From Chelatococcus albus (GTDB taxonomy: Bacteria > Pseudomonadota > Alphaproteobacteria > Rhizobiales > Beijerinckiaceae): a stretch of 64,000 bases of DNA. Under the pieces are notes generated by a model. The model did no database searches, was not told the DNA's origin, and saw only the letters and a program-made list of their open reading frames with translations. The stretch lies in the NCBI RefSeq assembly GCF_030067675.1, contig NZ_JASJEV010000007.1:62001-126000 (forward strand), read 5' to 3'. The position numbers and the translations under genes were made by a program. Positions within the stretch are counted from its first letter, which is position 1. The number at the start of each line of letters is the position of its first letter. This document shows positions 28,348 to 35,166 of this stretch, one piece after another.

Positions 28348-28673
28348 GGGTTTGCCGCGTCCTCCCCGCCGCCGAAGGTCGCGGCGAGAAGCGCCACGGC
28401 GGCGCGCATGCAGGCTTCGAGCTCGCCCGCGGCCGGCAGGGCCGCCACCTCGGCGTCGGTCAGGGCGGTGCCGCCGCCGCGGATGCCGGCGGCGAGGATG
28501 CGGATGAGGTCGCGCGTCGAGGGGGCGCCCTCCGCGAGGCGGGCGCAGAGCGCCGGCAGATTGTCGGCCGCGAAGGCGGCCTCCAGCTCGGCGAGGGCGC
28601 CGAGCGTGAGGCAGAGGGTGAAGCGGCGGCCGCCGAGGACGGCCTCGACCTCGCCGCGATGCCGGTTGGCCAT
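28344..28673 (-). CDS. GTA tail assembly chaperone g10 (Phage_TAC_11 family)
   Basis: 109 residues beginning MANRHRGEVEAVLGGRRFTL, then CLTLGALAELEAAFAADNL and the Asp-Leu-Ile-Arg helix TRDLIRILAAGIRGGG. These are typical of GTA gene 10 / TAC proteins that coat the tape measure during tail assembly. It follows g9 closely and is coupled to g10.1. Confidence 0.9.
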   Translation of the reverse strand: MANRHRGEVEAVLGGRRFTLCLTLGALAELEAAFAADNLPALCARLAEGAPSTRDLIRILAAGIRGGGTALTDAEVAALPAAGELEACMRAAVALLAATFGGGEDAANP

Positions 28674-28683
28674 CGGCGCCTCC

Positions 28684-29094
28684 TCAGATGGCGGTGAAGG
28701 TGAGCTGGCCGGCGGATTCGAGGGCGAGCTCGAAGGTCACCTCGCCGGCGTGGTCGCCGCGATATTCGAGCGTCGTGACCTGGAACGGCCCCTCGACGAC
28801 GCCGAAGGCCGGCACCACCACCTGCCAGCGGCGGATCTCGCCGTCGAAGAAGATCTCGCGCACGAAGGCGTCCGACGCCTCGTCCTTGAAGATGCCCGCG
28901 CCGGTGACGCTCGCCCGGCGCACACCCGCCCCGGCGAGAAGCTCGCGCCAGCGGCCGGCGGATTCGGCGTGCGTCACGTCCACCGTCTCGGCGTTGAAGG
29001 CGATCTGGCGCGTGCGCAGGCCGGCCACAGTGGTGAAGGCGCCGACGGCGTCGGCCACCTTGAGCAAGAGGTCCTTTCCCTTCTGAGCGCCCAT
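28684..29094 (-). CDS. GTA major tail tube protein (ORFg9-like)
   Basis: 136 residues from MGAQKGKDLLLKVADAVGAF. This includes the conserved TVAGLRTRQIAFNAETVDVT, WRELLAGAGVRR and the C-terminal YRGDHAGEVTFELALESAG. The protein polymerises into the tail tube. ATG 29094 agrees with relatives; an ATG at 29118 would add eight residues (MNDGSLKP). 81 bases separate it from g8. Confidence 0.93.
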   Translation of the reverse strand: MGAQKGKDLLLKVADAVGAFTTVAGLRTRQIAFNAETVDVTHAESAGRWRELLAGAGVRRASVTGAGIFKDEASDAFVREIFFDGEIRRWQVVVPAFGVVEGPFQVTTLEYRGDHAGEVTFELALESAGQLTFTAI

Positions 29095-29175
29095 CGGCTT
29101 CAGGCTCCCGTCGTTCATCGCGTTGAAAAGGGGTGGGGCGCGCTGGCGGCGGGGCTGCGGCCACAGCTCCGCCGG

Positions 29176-29583
29176 TCACAGCTCCTCGGTCACGGCGCGC
29201 AAGGTCAGCGCCACGCGGGCGGCGCGCGCGCGCTCGTCGCGCTTCAGCTCGCAGCGCGTGACAGCGAGGAGGACGAGGCGGTGGCCCGCGAGCGTCAGCG
29301 CCGCATCGTCGAGGAGGACGCGAATCCGCTCGGCCGCCTCGAGGGCCGCTCTGGCGCCGAGGCCCTTCGCCCAGATGACGAGCGTCACCTCCTGCTCGTG
29401 GCCGCGGTCGCTTGCCGTCGAGCGGTCGGTCAGGCGCTGGTCGCCGAAGACGATTTAGAGGCCTTCCGCGGCGCGCGGCGGCTCCTCGTGGATGCGCGGC
29501 CCGCCGAGCATGGCGGCAAGCGCCGCATCGCCGGACAGCCGCGCATGGACCGCGCGGCGCAGGGCGAGGATGGGGCTCGTCAC
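29176..29583 (-). pseudogene. GTA g8 (DUF3168 tail terminator) interrupted by an in-frame TAA
   Basis: The frame begins GTG (29583), overlapping the g7 stop as GTGA with GAGGAGG upstream, so the start is secure. It reads VTSPILALRRAVHARLSGDA, then the DUF3168-like GGPRIHEEPPRAAEGL. A TAA stop at 29457-29455 (codon 43) interrupts it. The same frame then continues as IVFGDQRLTDRSTASDRGHE to the normal C-terminus RAVTEEL. Relatives have a Tyr before IVFG/VTFG, so a TAC or TAT to TAA change is the simplest cause. DUF3168 proteins terminate the tail tube. Readthrough, reinitiation or a sequencing error are alternatives to a true null. Confidence 0.85.
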
Positions 29584-29924
29584 GGCATCACCTCCTCGAC
29601 GGTGAGCACGAGGCGGCGGCGGCGCCCGTCCGGATCCGCCGCGGCGAGGATGCGGTAGAGCCGCTCGCCGTCGCGCAGGCGCAGGCGGCCGTCGACGCCG
29701 GGGCGCCAGCGCAGGACGAGGCGGCGGCGCACCGCGATCTCGGGCCGGTCGGCCACATGACGCTCGCCGGCCTCGGCGGCGGGCATGGCGCTCACCGCCG
29801 CCCAGGGGCGGGCGACGGGCGTCCAGCTGCGGGCGACGCCGCCGGCGTCGTCGGGCGCCTCCACCGGCGCCTCCAGCGTCACGCGCCGGCGCAAGGCGGC
29901 GATGGTCGTCTCGCGGAGGGTCAT
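29580..29924 (-). CDS. GTA head-tail adaptor (ORFg7-like)
   Basis: 114 residues. The basic N-terminus MTLRETTIAALRRRVTLEAP leads into GGVARSWTPVARPWAAVSAM. RRLVLRWRPGVDGRLRLRDG and YRILAAADPDGRRRRLVL follow, typical of the phage head-tail joining (Phage_H_T_join) fold. ATG 29924 overlaps the g6 stop (TGATG); GTG one codon earlier is also possible. Its own stop overlaps the g8 GTG. Confidence 0.88.
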   Translation of the reverse strand: MTLRETTIAALRRRVTLEAPVEAPDDAGGVARSWTPVARPWAAVSAMPAAEAGERHVADRPEIAVRRRLVLRWRPGVDGRLRLRDGERLYRILAAADPDGRRRRLVLTVEEVMP

Positions 29925-30496
29925 CACAGCCTCATCCGGCGGAAGGGGGCGAGGAGCACCCGCACGCCCGGCGGCAGCGCCGCCTCGGCCGCGGCCTCCC
30001 CGTCGCCGCGATGCTCGAACCAGTGGGCGGCGAGCTCCGTGACCGCCTGGCGCAGCGGCATGGGCACGGCGGCGGGATCGGCGCCGTAGCCCGCCGCGAC
30101 GTCGAGCTCGATACCGCCGCGTGCCAGCCGCGGGGGCGGCACCGGCGCGACGAGGGCGATGCGCCCCGGCTCGGCCCGCGTGTCGGTGGCGAAGGCAGCA
30201 AGCGGCAGGGGCTCGGGCGCGCCGCCGTCCCGCGCCGCAAGCCGCGCGGCGAGGAGCCCCGCAAAGGGCGTGAGCGGCACGCGCAGCACCCCCTCGGTCG
30301 GCCAGACGTCGAGCACGAGCCGCCAGGTCTGGGCGACGAGCAGGCGGCCCGATGCGGCCTCGACCATGAGGCGCGCGGCGGTGACGAGGCTCGTGACGAG
30401 GTCGTCCTCCTCGCCGGTGTCAAGGCGCAGATGGGCCTTCATCGCGGCGAGCGACACGGGCTCGACCGCAGGCCCGGAAACGAGGATCGGCGTCAT
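29924..30496 (-). CDS. GTA head-tail connector (ORFg6-like, phiE125 gp8 family)
   Basis: 190 residues. It begins MTPILVSGPAVEPVSLAAMK, then AHLRLDTGEEDDLVTSLVTA. The family feature RLLVAQTWRLVLDVWP and the C-terminus PLRQAVTELAAHWFEHRG, with GVRVLLAPFR, identify the TIGR02215 head-tail connector. It stacks on the portal ring. In relatives it lies next to the capsid gene; here the protease gene and repeats intervene. Confidence 0.9.
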   Translation of the reverse strand: MTPILVSGPAVEPVSLAAMKAHLRLDTGEEDDLVTSLVTAARLMVEAASGRLLVAQTWRLVLDVWPTEGVLRVPLTPFAGLLAARLAARDGGAPEPLPLAAFATDTRAEPGRIALVAPVPPPRLARGGIELDVAAGYGADPAAVPMPLRQAVTELAAHWFEHRGDGEAAAEAALPPGVRVLLAPFRRMRL

Positions 30497-30560
30497 GGTT
30501 CGTCCGTGTGCAAAGGGCTTGGGCTGGCGACAGGGGGCGCGCACGGTCGGCATTGGCTTG

Positions 30561-30615
30561 GCCCCGCGGCTTCCGGGGTGCCAGTCAGGGGTTCGCGCGG
30601 CAACCATCCCTTCCC
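30561..30615. repeat. Dispersed repeat fragment, copy 5, between g6 and the inserted protease
   Basis: CGCGGCTTCCGGGGTG followed by GGTTCGCGCGGCAACC reproduces the end block plus start block of the family seen near 15.08 kb, as if two repeat units were joined. Confidence 0.6.
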
Positions 30616-30664
30616 TTCCCGCCGCGCGGCCGGTAAGCCTCGCCGGCGGAACGGGAGGTGTCGC

Positions 30665-31426
30665 ATGGTTCGTTCGCTGCGCGTTGCGGCGACCGCGCTC
30701 GTCACGCTTGCCGCCGTGCCGGCCGGGGCCGTCGTCGGCGGGCGCGAGGGCGGGGCCTGGGAGCGCTCGGCCGTCATGGTGCTCGGCTCGCGCGGCAATG
30801 TCTGCTCGGGCGTGGTGCTGGCGGCGGACGTCGTGCTCACGGCCGCGCATTGCGTGAAGAACGCGCCCGAGCACCGCATCCATTTCCGCTCGGCGGCGGG
30901 CGAGCCCGTGCTCGTCACCACCGCGGGCATTGCCGTGCATCCGGGCTACCGCGCCGAGGCGGTCGCGAGGCGCGAGCGCTCGGTGGACATCGCCCTCGTG
31001 CGCCTCGCCGAGCCTCTGCCGGACAGCTTCGCGCCGGCACGCCTCTCCGCCGCCGCGCCGCCCGCGGCGGGAACCCGCCTTGCGCTCGGTGGCTACGGGG
31101 TGGCGCGCGAGGACGAGCCGCGGTCGAGCGGCACCTTCCGCACCGCCGACCTCGCCGCCGTCGAGCCCTATGGCCGCGGCGCCATCCTCGTCTGGCTCGC
31201 CGACCCGGCGGGGCTCGGCAAGCGTCCCGGCGCCGGGGCCTGCGAGGGTGATTCCGGCGGCCCCATCGCCGACGGGGGAAGCATCGTTGCCGTGACGAGC
31301 TGGTCGACCGGAGCGGGCAAGGCGACCTGCGGCCTCCTCACCCAGGGCATCGCCCTCGGCCCCCAGCGCGCCTGGATCGACGCAACGCTCGCCCGCTGGG
31401 GGCGGATGGCGCAGTGGGGGGAGTAG
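30665..31426 (+). CDS. Secreted trypsin-like serine protease (S1A) inserted in the GTA cluster
   Basis: 253 residues. A signal peptide (MVRSLRVAATALVTLAAVPA) is followed by VVGGREG, which resembles a zymogen activation site. The triad is His in LTAAHC (near 60), Asp in VDIALVRL (near 108) and Ser in GDSGGPI (near 196). Cys pairs are consistent with disulphides. The ATG at 30665 has GGGAGG about 5 bases upstream. It is read opposite to all GTA genes and lies between capsid g5 and connector g6, flanked on both sides by dispersed repeats. It is not part of the known GTA set. It is exported and probably degrades envelope or external proteins. Confidence 0.88.
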   Translation: MVRSLRVAATALVTLAAVPAGAVVGGREGGAWERSAVMVLGSRGNVCSGVVLAADVVLTAAHCVKNAPEHRIHFRSAAGEPVLVTTAGIAVHPGYRAEAVARRERSVDIALVRLAEPLPDSFAPARLSAAAPPAAGTRLALGGYGVAREDEPRSSGTFRTADLAAVEPYGRGAILVWLADPAGLGKRPGAGACEGDSGGPIADGGSIVAVTSWSTGAGKATCGLLTQGIALGPQRAWIDATLARWGRMAQWGE

Positions 31427-31440
31427 GGCGCCCGCGACGA

Positions 31441-31640
31441 CGGGCCACGGTTCGCGCGGCAACCGCCCCCCGTCATCCCGGGGCCGGGCGCAGCGAGGAG
31501 CCCGGGATCCAGAGCCGATGCGCGTGATCGAGACGGCGCGCCGGCCGCCGCGTCCTTGCCACAACCGGGATCGTTTCCGGGCCCCGGACAGCCGCTGCCG
31601 CGGCTTCCGGGGTGACGGGAAGAGGCTCGCGCGGCGGCCT
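31441..31640 (+). repeat. Dispersed intergenic repeat, copy 6 (most complete), beside capsid gene
   Basis: The copy shows GGTTCGCGCGGCAACC, CGTCATCCCGGGGCCGGG and CGCAGCGAGGAGCCCGGGAT. Then come AGAGCCGATGCG, a spacer, GGACAGCCGCTGCCGCGGC and TTCCGGGGTGACGGG. It ends at the capsid stop codon and serves as a reference for the other copies. Confidence 0.8.
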
Positions 31641-31642
31641 CC

Positions 31643-32890
31643 TCACGCCGCGAACTTCAGCAGCTTGATCGCCTCGAAGTCCTGCACGCCGCCGCCGACG
31701 CGCTTCGTCGTGTAGAAGAGCACGTAGGGCTTCGCCGAGAAGGGGTCACGCAGCACGCGCACGCCCGCCCGATCGACGACGAGATAGCCGCGGCGGAAGT
31801 CGCCGAAGGCGACCGACAGGCTGTCGGCGCCGACGTTCGGCATGTCCTCCGCCTCGACGACGGGAAAGGTCATCAGTGTCGCCTGCCCGCCGGCAGCGGC
31901 CGGCGGCTGCCAGAGGTAGTTGCCCTGCCCGTCCTTGAACTTGCGGATGAGGCTCTGCGTCTTGCGGTTCATGACGAAGACGGCGTTCTGGCGGTAGCCG
32001 CTCTTCAGCGCATAGACGAGGTCGACGAGCACGTCGGAGGGGCTCGACGCCGGGAAGGCGCCGGCCGCGCCCGTCGACACGGTGCCGAGCTTGCCCCAGC
32101 TCCAGTTGCCGTTCGCCACCGTCTCGTAGCTCAGGAAGCCCTTCGGCTTGCCGACGCCGTCGCCGGCGACGAAGGCCGCGCCCTCCTGCTCGGCGAAGGC
32201 GGTCTCCACCTCCTCGGCGAGCCACTGGTCGACGTCGACCACGGCGTCGTCGAGCAGCGTCTGGGTCGCCGCCGGCATGGCGTAGAGCTCCATCGCCGGG
32301 AAGGAGAGCTCGGCGAGCGTCGGGCTCGCGGTCTGGGCGCGCGGGGCGCTCTCGGCCACCCAGCCGACCGCCGGGGCGCCGGTGGAACGGGCCGTCTTGT
32401 AGGTGCCGGACGAGACGACGCGGACGGAGGCGACGGCACGGATGGGCGAGACCGTGGCGAGCCGGCGCAGGACCTCGCGCTCCACCTCGGCCGGTACGAG
32501 ATAGCCGCCGTCCGGGCCCGCGCCGGCGGACAGCGCCTTCGCCTCCAGGTGCTTCAGCCCGGCCGCCTCCCCCGAGCGCATGTAGGCGTCGAAGGCGGCC
32601 TTGTGCTCGGCGGCGGCGGGGTCGGCCGGCACCGCGGCCGCGCCGAGGGCTGGCCGGCGGGCGTCGAGCGTCATCCGCTCGAGCCGCCGCTTCGTCTCGT
32701 CGAGGGCGGCGTCGATGCGGGCGAGCTTCTCCTCGGTGAGGACGTCGGCGGCGAGCCGCGTCTCGATCTCACCGATGCGGGCGTCGTTCGTCTCGCGGAA
32801 GGCGGCGAAGGCGCGCGAGAAATCCTCGAAGGCGGCGGCGACGTCGGCGCCGCCGGCCTTCGTCTCGGGGGCGGGATGGTCCATGGTCAT
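31643..32890 (-). CDS. GTA major capsid protein (ORFg5-like, HK97 fold)
   Basis: 415 residues. An N-terminal helical scaffold-like region (RIGEIETRLAADVLTEEKLA, then LARIDAALDETKRRLE) would be removed by the g4 protease. The HK97 shell domain follows: GYLVPAEVEREVLRRL, then LAEEVETAFAEQEGAAFVAG, and GFLSYETVANG. The C-terminal DFRRGYLVVDRAGVRVLRDP is also conserved. ATG 32890 is preceded by a GA-rich ribosome binding site; an upstream in-frame start lacks support. Confidence 0.95.
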   Translation of the reverse strand: MTMDHPAPETKAGGADVAAAFEDFSRAFAAFRETNDARIGEIETRLAADVLTEEKLARIDAALDETKRRLERMTLDARRPALGAAAVPADPAAAEHKAAFDAYMRSGEAAGLKHLEAKALSAGAGPDGGYLVPAEVEREVLRRLATVSPIRAVASVRVVSSGTYKTARSTGAPAVGWVAESAPRAQTASPTLAELSFPAMELYAMPAATQTLLDDAVVDVDQWLAEEVETAFAEQEGAAFVAGDGVGKPKGFLSYETVANGNWSWGKLGTVSTGAAGAFPASSPSDVLVDLVYALKSGYRQNAVFVMNRKTQSLIRKFKDGQGNYLWQPPAAAGGQATLMTFPVVEAEDMPNVGADSLSVAFGDFRRGYLVVDRAGVRVLRDPFSAKPYVLFYTTKRVGGGVQDFEAIKLLKFAA

Positions 32891-32918
32891 GCGAAATCCT
32901 CTCTCCTCCTGCGGATGG

Positions 32919-33455
32919 TCACGGGGCGAGTTCATGCGCGGCGCGGCGGATGGCTTCGGCAAGGGCTGCCGACCGGTCGGTGCCCCTGCCCTTGACGCCG
33001 GTCACGCGCGCGCCGGGCAGCATGGGAAAGGTGACGAGCGAGATCTCCCACAGATCGACTTTGGCGATGTGCCTCACGCGCGTGCGCGGATCGGTGCGGG
33101 CCCGCTCGGTGCGGAAGCCGATGGACAGGCCGTCGACGGCCCCCTCGCTCAGAAGCGCGTGGATCTCCCGGGCCCGTGCCACGGCGAGGTTGAGACGGCC
33201 GCGCGCCTTGAGGCCGCGCCCGTCCTCGGCGAGCGACAGCCAGCGGCCGAGCGGCTCGGCCGGGTCGTGCTGCCAGAGCAGGCGCACGCCGCCGGCGCCG
33301 CGGCGAGCGAGGCTCTCGGCAAAGGCGCCGGGCTCGATCACGTCGCGGCCGAGGTCGGGCACGCCGAAGAGGCTGGCATAGCCCTCGAACTCGCCGTCGG
33401 GGGCGCCCGCCGCGGGCGGCGCGGGCCACAGCTTCACCTCTAGGCCTGCCGTCAT
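32919..33455 (-). CDS. GTA prohead protease (ORFg4-like, HK97 family)
   Basis: 178 residues. FEGYASLFGVPDLGRDVIEP then GAFAESLA starts the U35/HK97 prohead protease fold. RLLWQHDPAEPLGRW holds the catalytic His and AVDGLSIGFRT the catalytic Ser. LWEISLVTFPM completes the core. It cuts the capsid N-terminal domain during maturation. The ATG at 33455 overlaps the stop of the preceding 57-codon gene (ATGA). Confidence 0.93.
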   Translation of the reverse strand: MTAGLEVKLWPAPPAAGAPDGEFEGYASLFGVPDLGRDVIEPGAFAESLARRGAGGVRLLWQHDPAEPLGRWLSLAEDGRGLKARGRLNLAVARAREIHALLSEGAVDGLSIGFRTERARTDPRTRVRHIAKVDLWEISLVTFPMLPGARVTGVKGRGTDRSAALAEAIRRAAHELAP

Positions 33456-33625
33456 CGGCGCCCTCCCGCTGCCGAGGGCTCCCGCGCCGGCGTGGTCCTG
33501 CCCGCAGCGGGCTCCAGCCGCTCCAGCACGCGCAGGAAGGTGGCGATCACCGCCCCTTCCCGCCCCGGCACAGGTTCTGCAGGCGAAACGCGCCCGGCGG
33601 CGCGCGGCGGTCGTCGTCGCGTCAT
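33452..33625 (-). CDS. Unrecognised 57-residue protein tiled between g3.5 and g4
   Basis: It starts MTRRRPPRAAGRVSPAEPVP and continues GREGAVIATFLRVLERLEPA with a short Arg/Ala-rich tail. A probable amphipathic helix is VIATFLRVLERLE. I do not recognise a family. The support is positional: its ATG overlaps the g3.5 stop by ATGA and its stop overlaps the g4 ATG by ATGA, so it exactly fills a gap in a chain of coupled genes. It is too short for most gene callers. Confidence 0.55.
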   Translation of the reverse strand: MTRRRPPRAAGRVSPAEPVPGREGAVIATFLRVLERLEPAAGRTTPAREPSAAGGRR

Positions 33626-33813
33626 TCCTCATCTCCCGAAAAGCGGCGGTTGAAGCGGGCGAGCTCGCGCACGAAGGCGTCGAAGCGCCGGTTGGCGGCG
33701 GCGAGCTCGCGCAGGGTGAGGGTGAGCAGCGCGGAAGCCCCGCTCGCCCACAGGAAGAGGGCGAGATGGGCGAGGTCGCCACGCGTCACGATGGCCTCGG
33801 TGACGGACGTCAT
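33622..33813 (-). CDS. GTA small membrane protein (g3.5-like)
   Basis: 63 residues: MTSVTEAIVTRGDLAHLALF leads into one transmembrane helix (about 15-35). A charged amphipathic tail follows (ANRRFDAFVRELARFNRRFS). A gene of this size and topology between portal and protease is usual in GTA clusters (g3.5); its role is unknown. It is coupled to the following 57-codon gene by ATGA. Confidence 0.75.
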   Translation of the reverse strand: MTSVTEAIVTRGDLAHLALFLWASGASALLTLTLRELAAANRRFDAFVRELARFNRRFSGDEE

Positions 33814-33844
33814 GATTGCCGTTTCCCGCGCGAATCTCTGACCG

Positions 33845-33890
33845 TCATTGGCGTTCCCGCGAACACTCCCCCGTCACCCCGGAAACGATC
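33845..33890 (-). repeat. Dispersed repeat end block, copy 7, overlapping the portal 3' end
   Basis: On the minus strand TTTCCGGGGTGACGGGGGAG is followed by TGTTCGCGGGAACGCC, the end block plus start block of the family. It extends into the coding sequence and supplies the portal stop context. Confidence 0.6.
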
Positions 33891-35089
33891 GCGGTGCCGG
33901 CAAGGGCGCGGCGGCCGTAGCCGACGGCCTCGCGCTTCTCGTCGGCGGTGAGGAAGTCGGCCGTGGTGACGCGCCGCCACAGGGCCTCGCGCTCGGTCGA
34001 GAGCGCCTCGACGGCGTCGAGGTCGGGCGTGAGGCGGAGCCCCTGGCCGAAGGCCGGGCCGAGCCAGTGGACGAGGCTCGCCGCCGTGCGCTGCACGAGG
34101 GGGATGACGGTCTGGCGCCAGAAGGCGCGGTTCGCCTCGGCGTAGTTGGCATAGGTGTTGTCCCCGGGCAGGCCGAGGAGGAGCGGCGGCACGCCGAAGG
34201 CGAGCGCGATCTCGCGCGCCGCCGCCGCCCGCGCCTCGACGAAGTCCATGTCCTTCGGCGTCAGCGACAGCGGCTTCCAGTCGAGCCCGCCCTCGAGCAG
34301 CATGGGCCGCCCGGCGTTGGCCGCGCCCTGGTAGCTCTCCTCGAGCTCGGCCTTCAGCCGCTCGAACTGCGTCTCCGTCAGGTTGACGCCGGCCGGCCCC
34401 GCATAGACGAGCGCCCCCGAGGGCCGGGCCGCATTGTCGAGGAGCGCCTTGTTCCAGGCGCCCGCGGCATTGTGCACGTCGAGGGCGACGGCCGCCGCCT
34501 CGAGCGGCGCGAGGCCGTAGTGGTCGTCGAGCGGGTTGAAGAGCTTCAGGTGCAGGACCGGCGGCACGCCGCCGGGCTCCGCCCGCTGGGACATGCGCAC
34601 GGTCTCGGCGCCCACGGCGTAGTCGTAGGCTTCCGGCCAGCCGTCGGCTCCCGGCACGACGCGCACGCGGTCGGGCCTGAGCGCATAGAGTTCGCGCGGG
34701 CGCCCGTCGACGGAAACCGCCTCGAGATAGGCATTGCCGGCGACGAGCAGGTGGCCGTAGACGGCTTCGAGCAGCACCGCGCCCGTCTCGCGCAGGTTGG
34801 GCCGGGCGAGGAGGGCGAGAAGCGGATGCTCGTCGCGCTCGCGCGCGCCCTCGTAGAGCAGGAGCGGCAGGAAGGCCGCCGCCTCCGCCACCAGACGGAC
34901 GCAGCGGTGCACGACGGCGTTGCGCTTCAGCCCCTCGCGGGCGAGCGCCGCATAGTCGCGCGGCGTCCACACCGGACGCCCGGCGGCGTAGAGCGCCATG
35001 ACCGGGGCGACGCGCGAGGCCTTGACGTCGGGAGCAGCCGCGCGGGTGCGCCCCGCGCCCCCGAGCGGGCGGGAAAGAAGAGAGGGCAT
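33845..35089 (-). CDS. GTA portal protein (ORFg3-like, HK97 type)
   Basis: 414 residues from MPSLLSRPLGGAGRTRAAAP. Conserved portal segments include GLKRNAVVHRCVRLVAEAAA, GNAYLEAVSVDGRPRELYAL and HLKLFNPLDDHYGLAPLEAA. FGVPPLLLGLPGDNTYANYA and the C-terminal LDAVEALSTEREALWRRVT are also typical. It forms the dodecameric DNA gate. The last roughly 13 residues (VSGVTGECSRERQ) are encoded by a copy of the dispersed repeat (TTCCGGGGTGACGGGG), so the natural C-terminus has been rewritten by repeat insertion. Confidence 0.94.
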   Translation of the reverse strand: MPSLLSRPLGGAGRTRAAAPDVKASRVAPVMALYAAGRPVWTPRDYAALAREGLKRNAVVHRCVRLVAEAAAFLPLLLYEGARERDEHPLLALLARPNLRETGAVLLEAVYGHLLVAGNAYLEAVSVDGRPRELYALRPDRVRVVPGADGWPEAYDYAVGAETVRMSQRAEPGGVPPVLHLKLFNPLDDHYGLAPLEAAAVALDVHNAAGAWNKALLDNAARPSGALVYAGPAGVNLTETQFERLKAELEESYQGAANAGRPMLLEGGLDWKPLSLTPKDMDFVEARAAAAREIALAFGVPPLLLGLPGDNTYANYAEANRAFWRQTVIPLVQRTAASLVHWLGPAFGQGLRLTPDLDAVEALSTEREALWRRVTTADFLTADEKREAVGYGRRALAGTAIVSGVTGECSRERQ

Positions 35090-35109
35090 GGTGTCGCTTT
35101 CGCAGGAAG

Positions 35110-35143
35110 AGACAGCCGCTGACGCAGCTCCCGGGTAACGGTG
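35110..35143 (+). repeat. Dispersed repeat fragment, copy 8, between portal and terminase
   Basis: ACAGCCGCTGACGCAGCTCC followed by CGGGTAACGG is a degenerate version of the family end block (CAGCCGCTGCCGCGGCTTCC, then GGGGTGACGG). Confidence 0.45.
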
Positions 35144-35166
35144 GTGGAGGAGGGTGCCCCCTTCGC

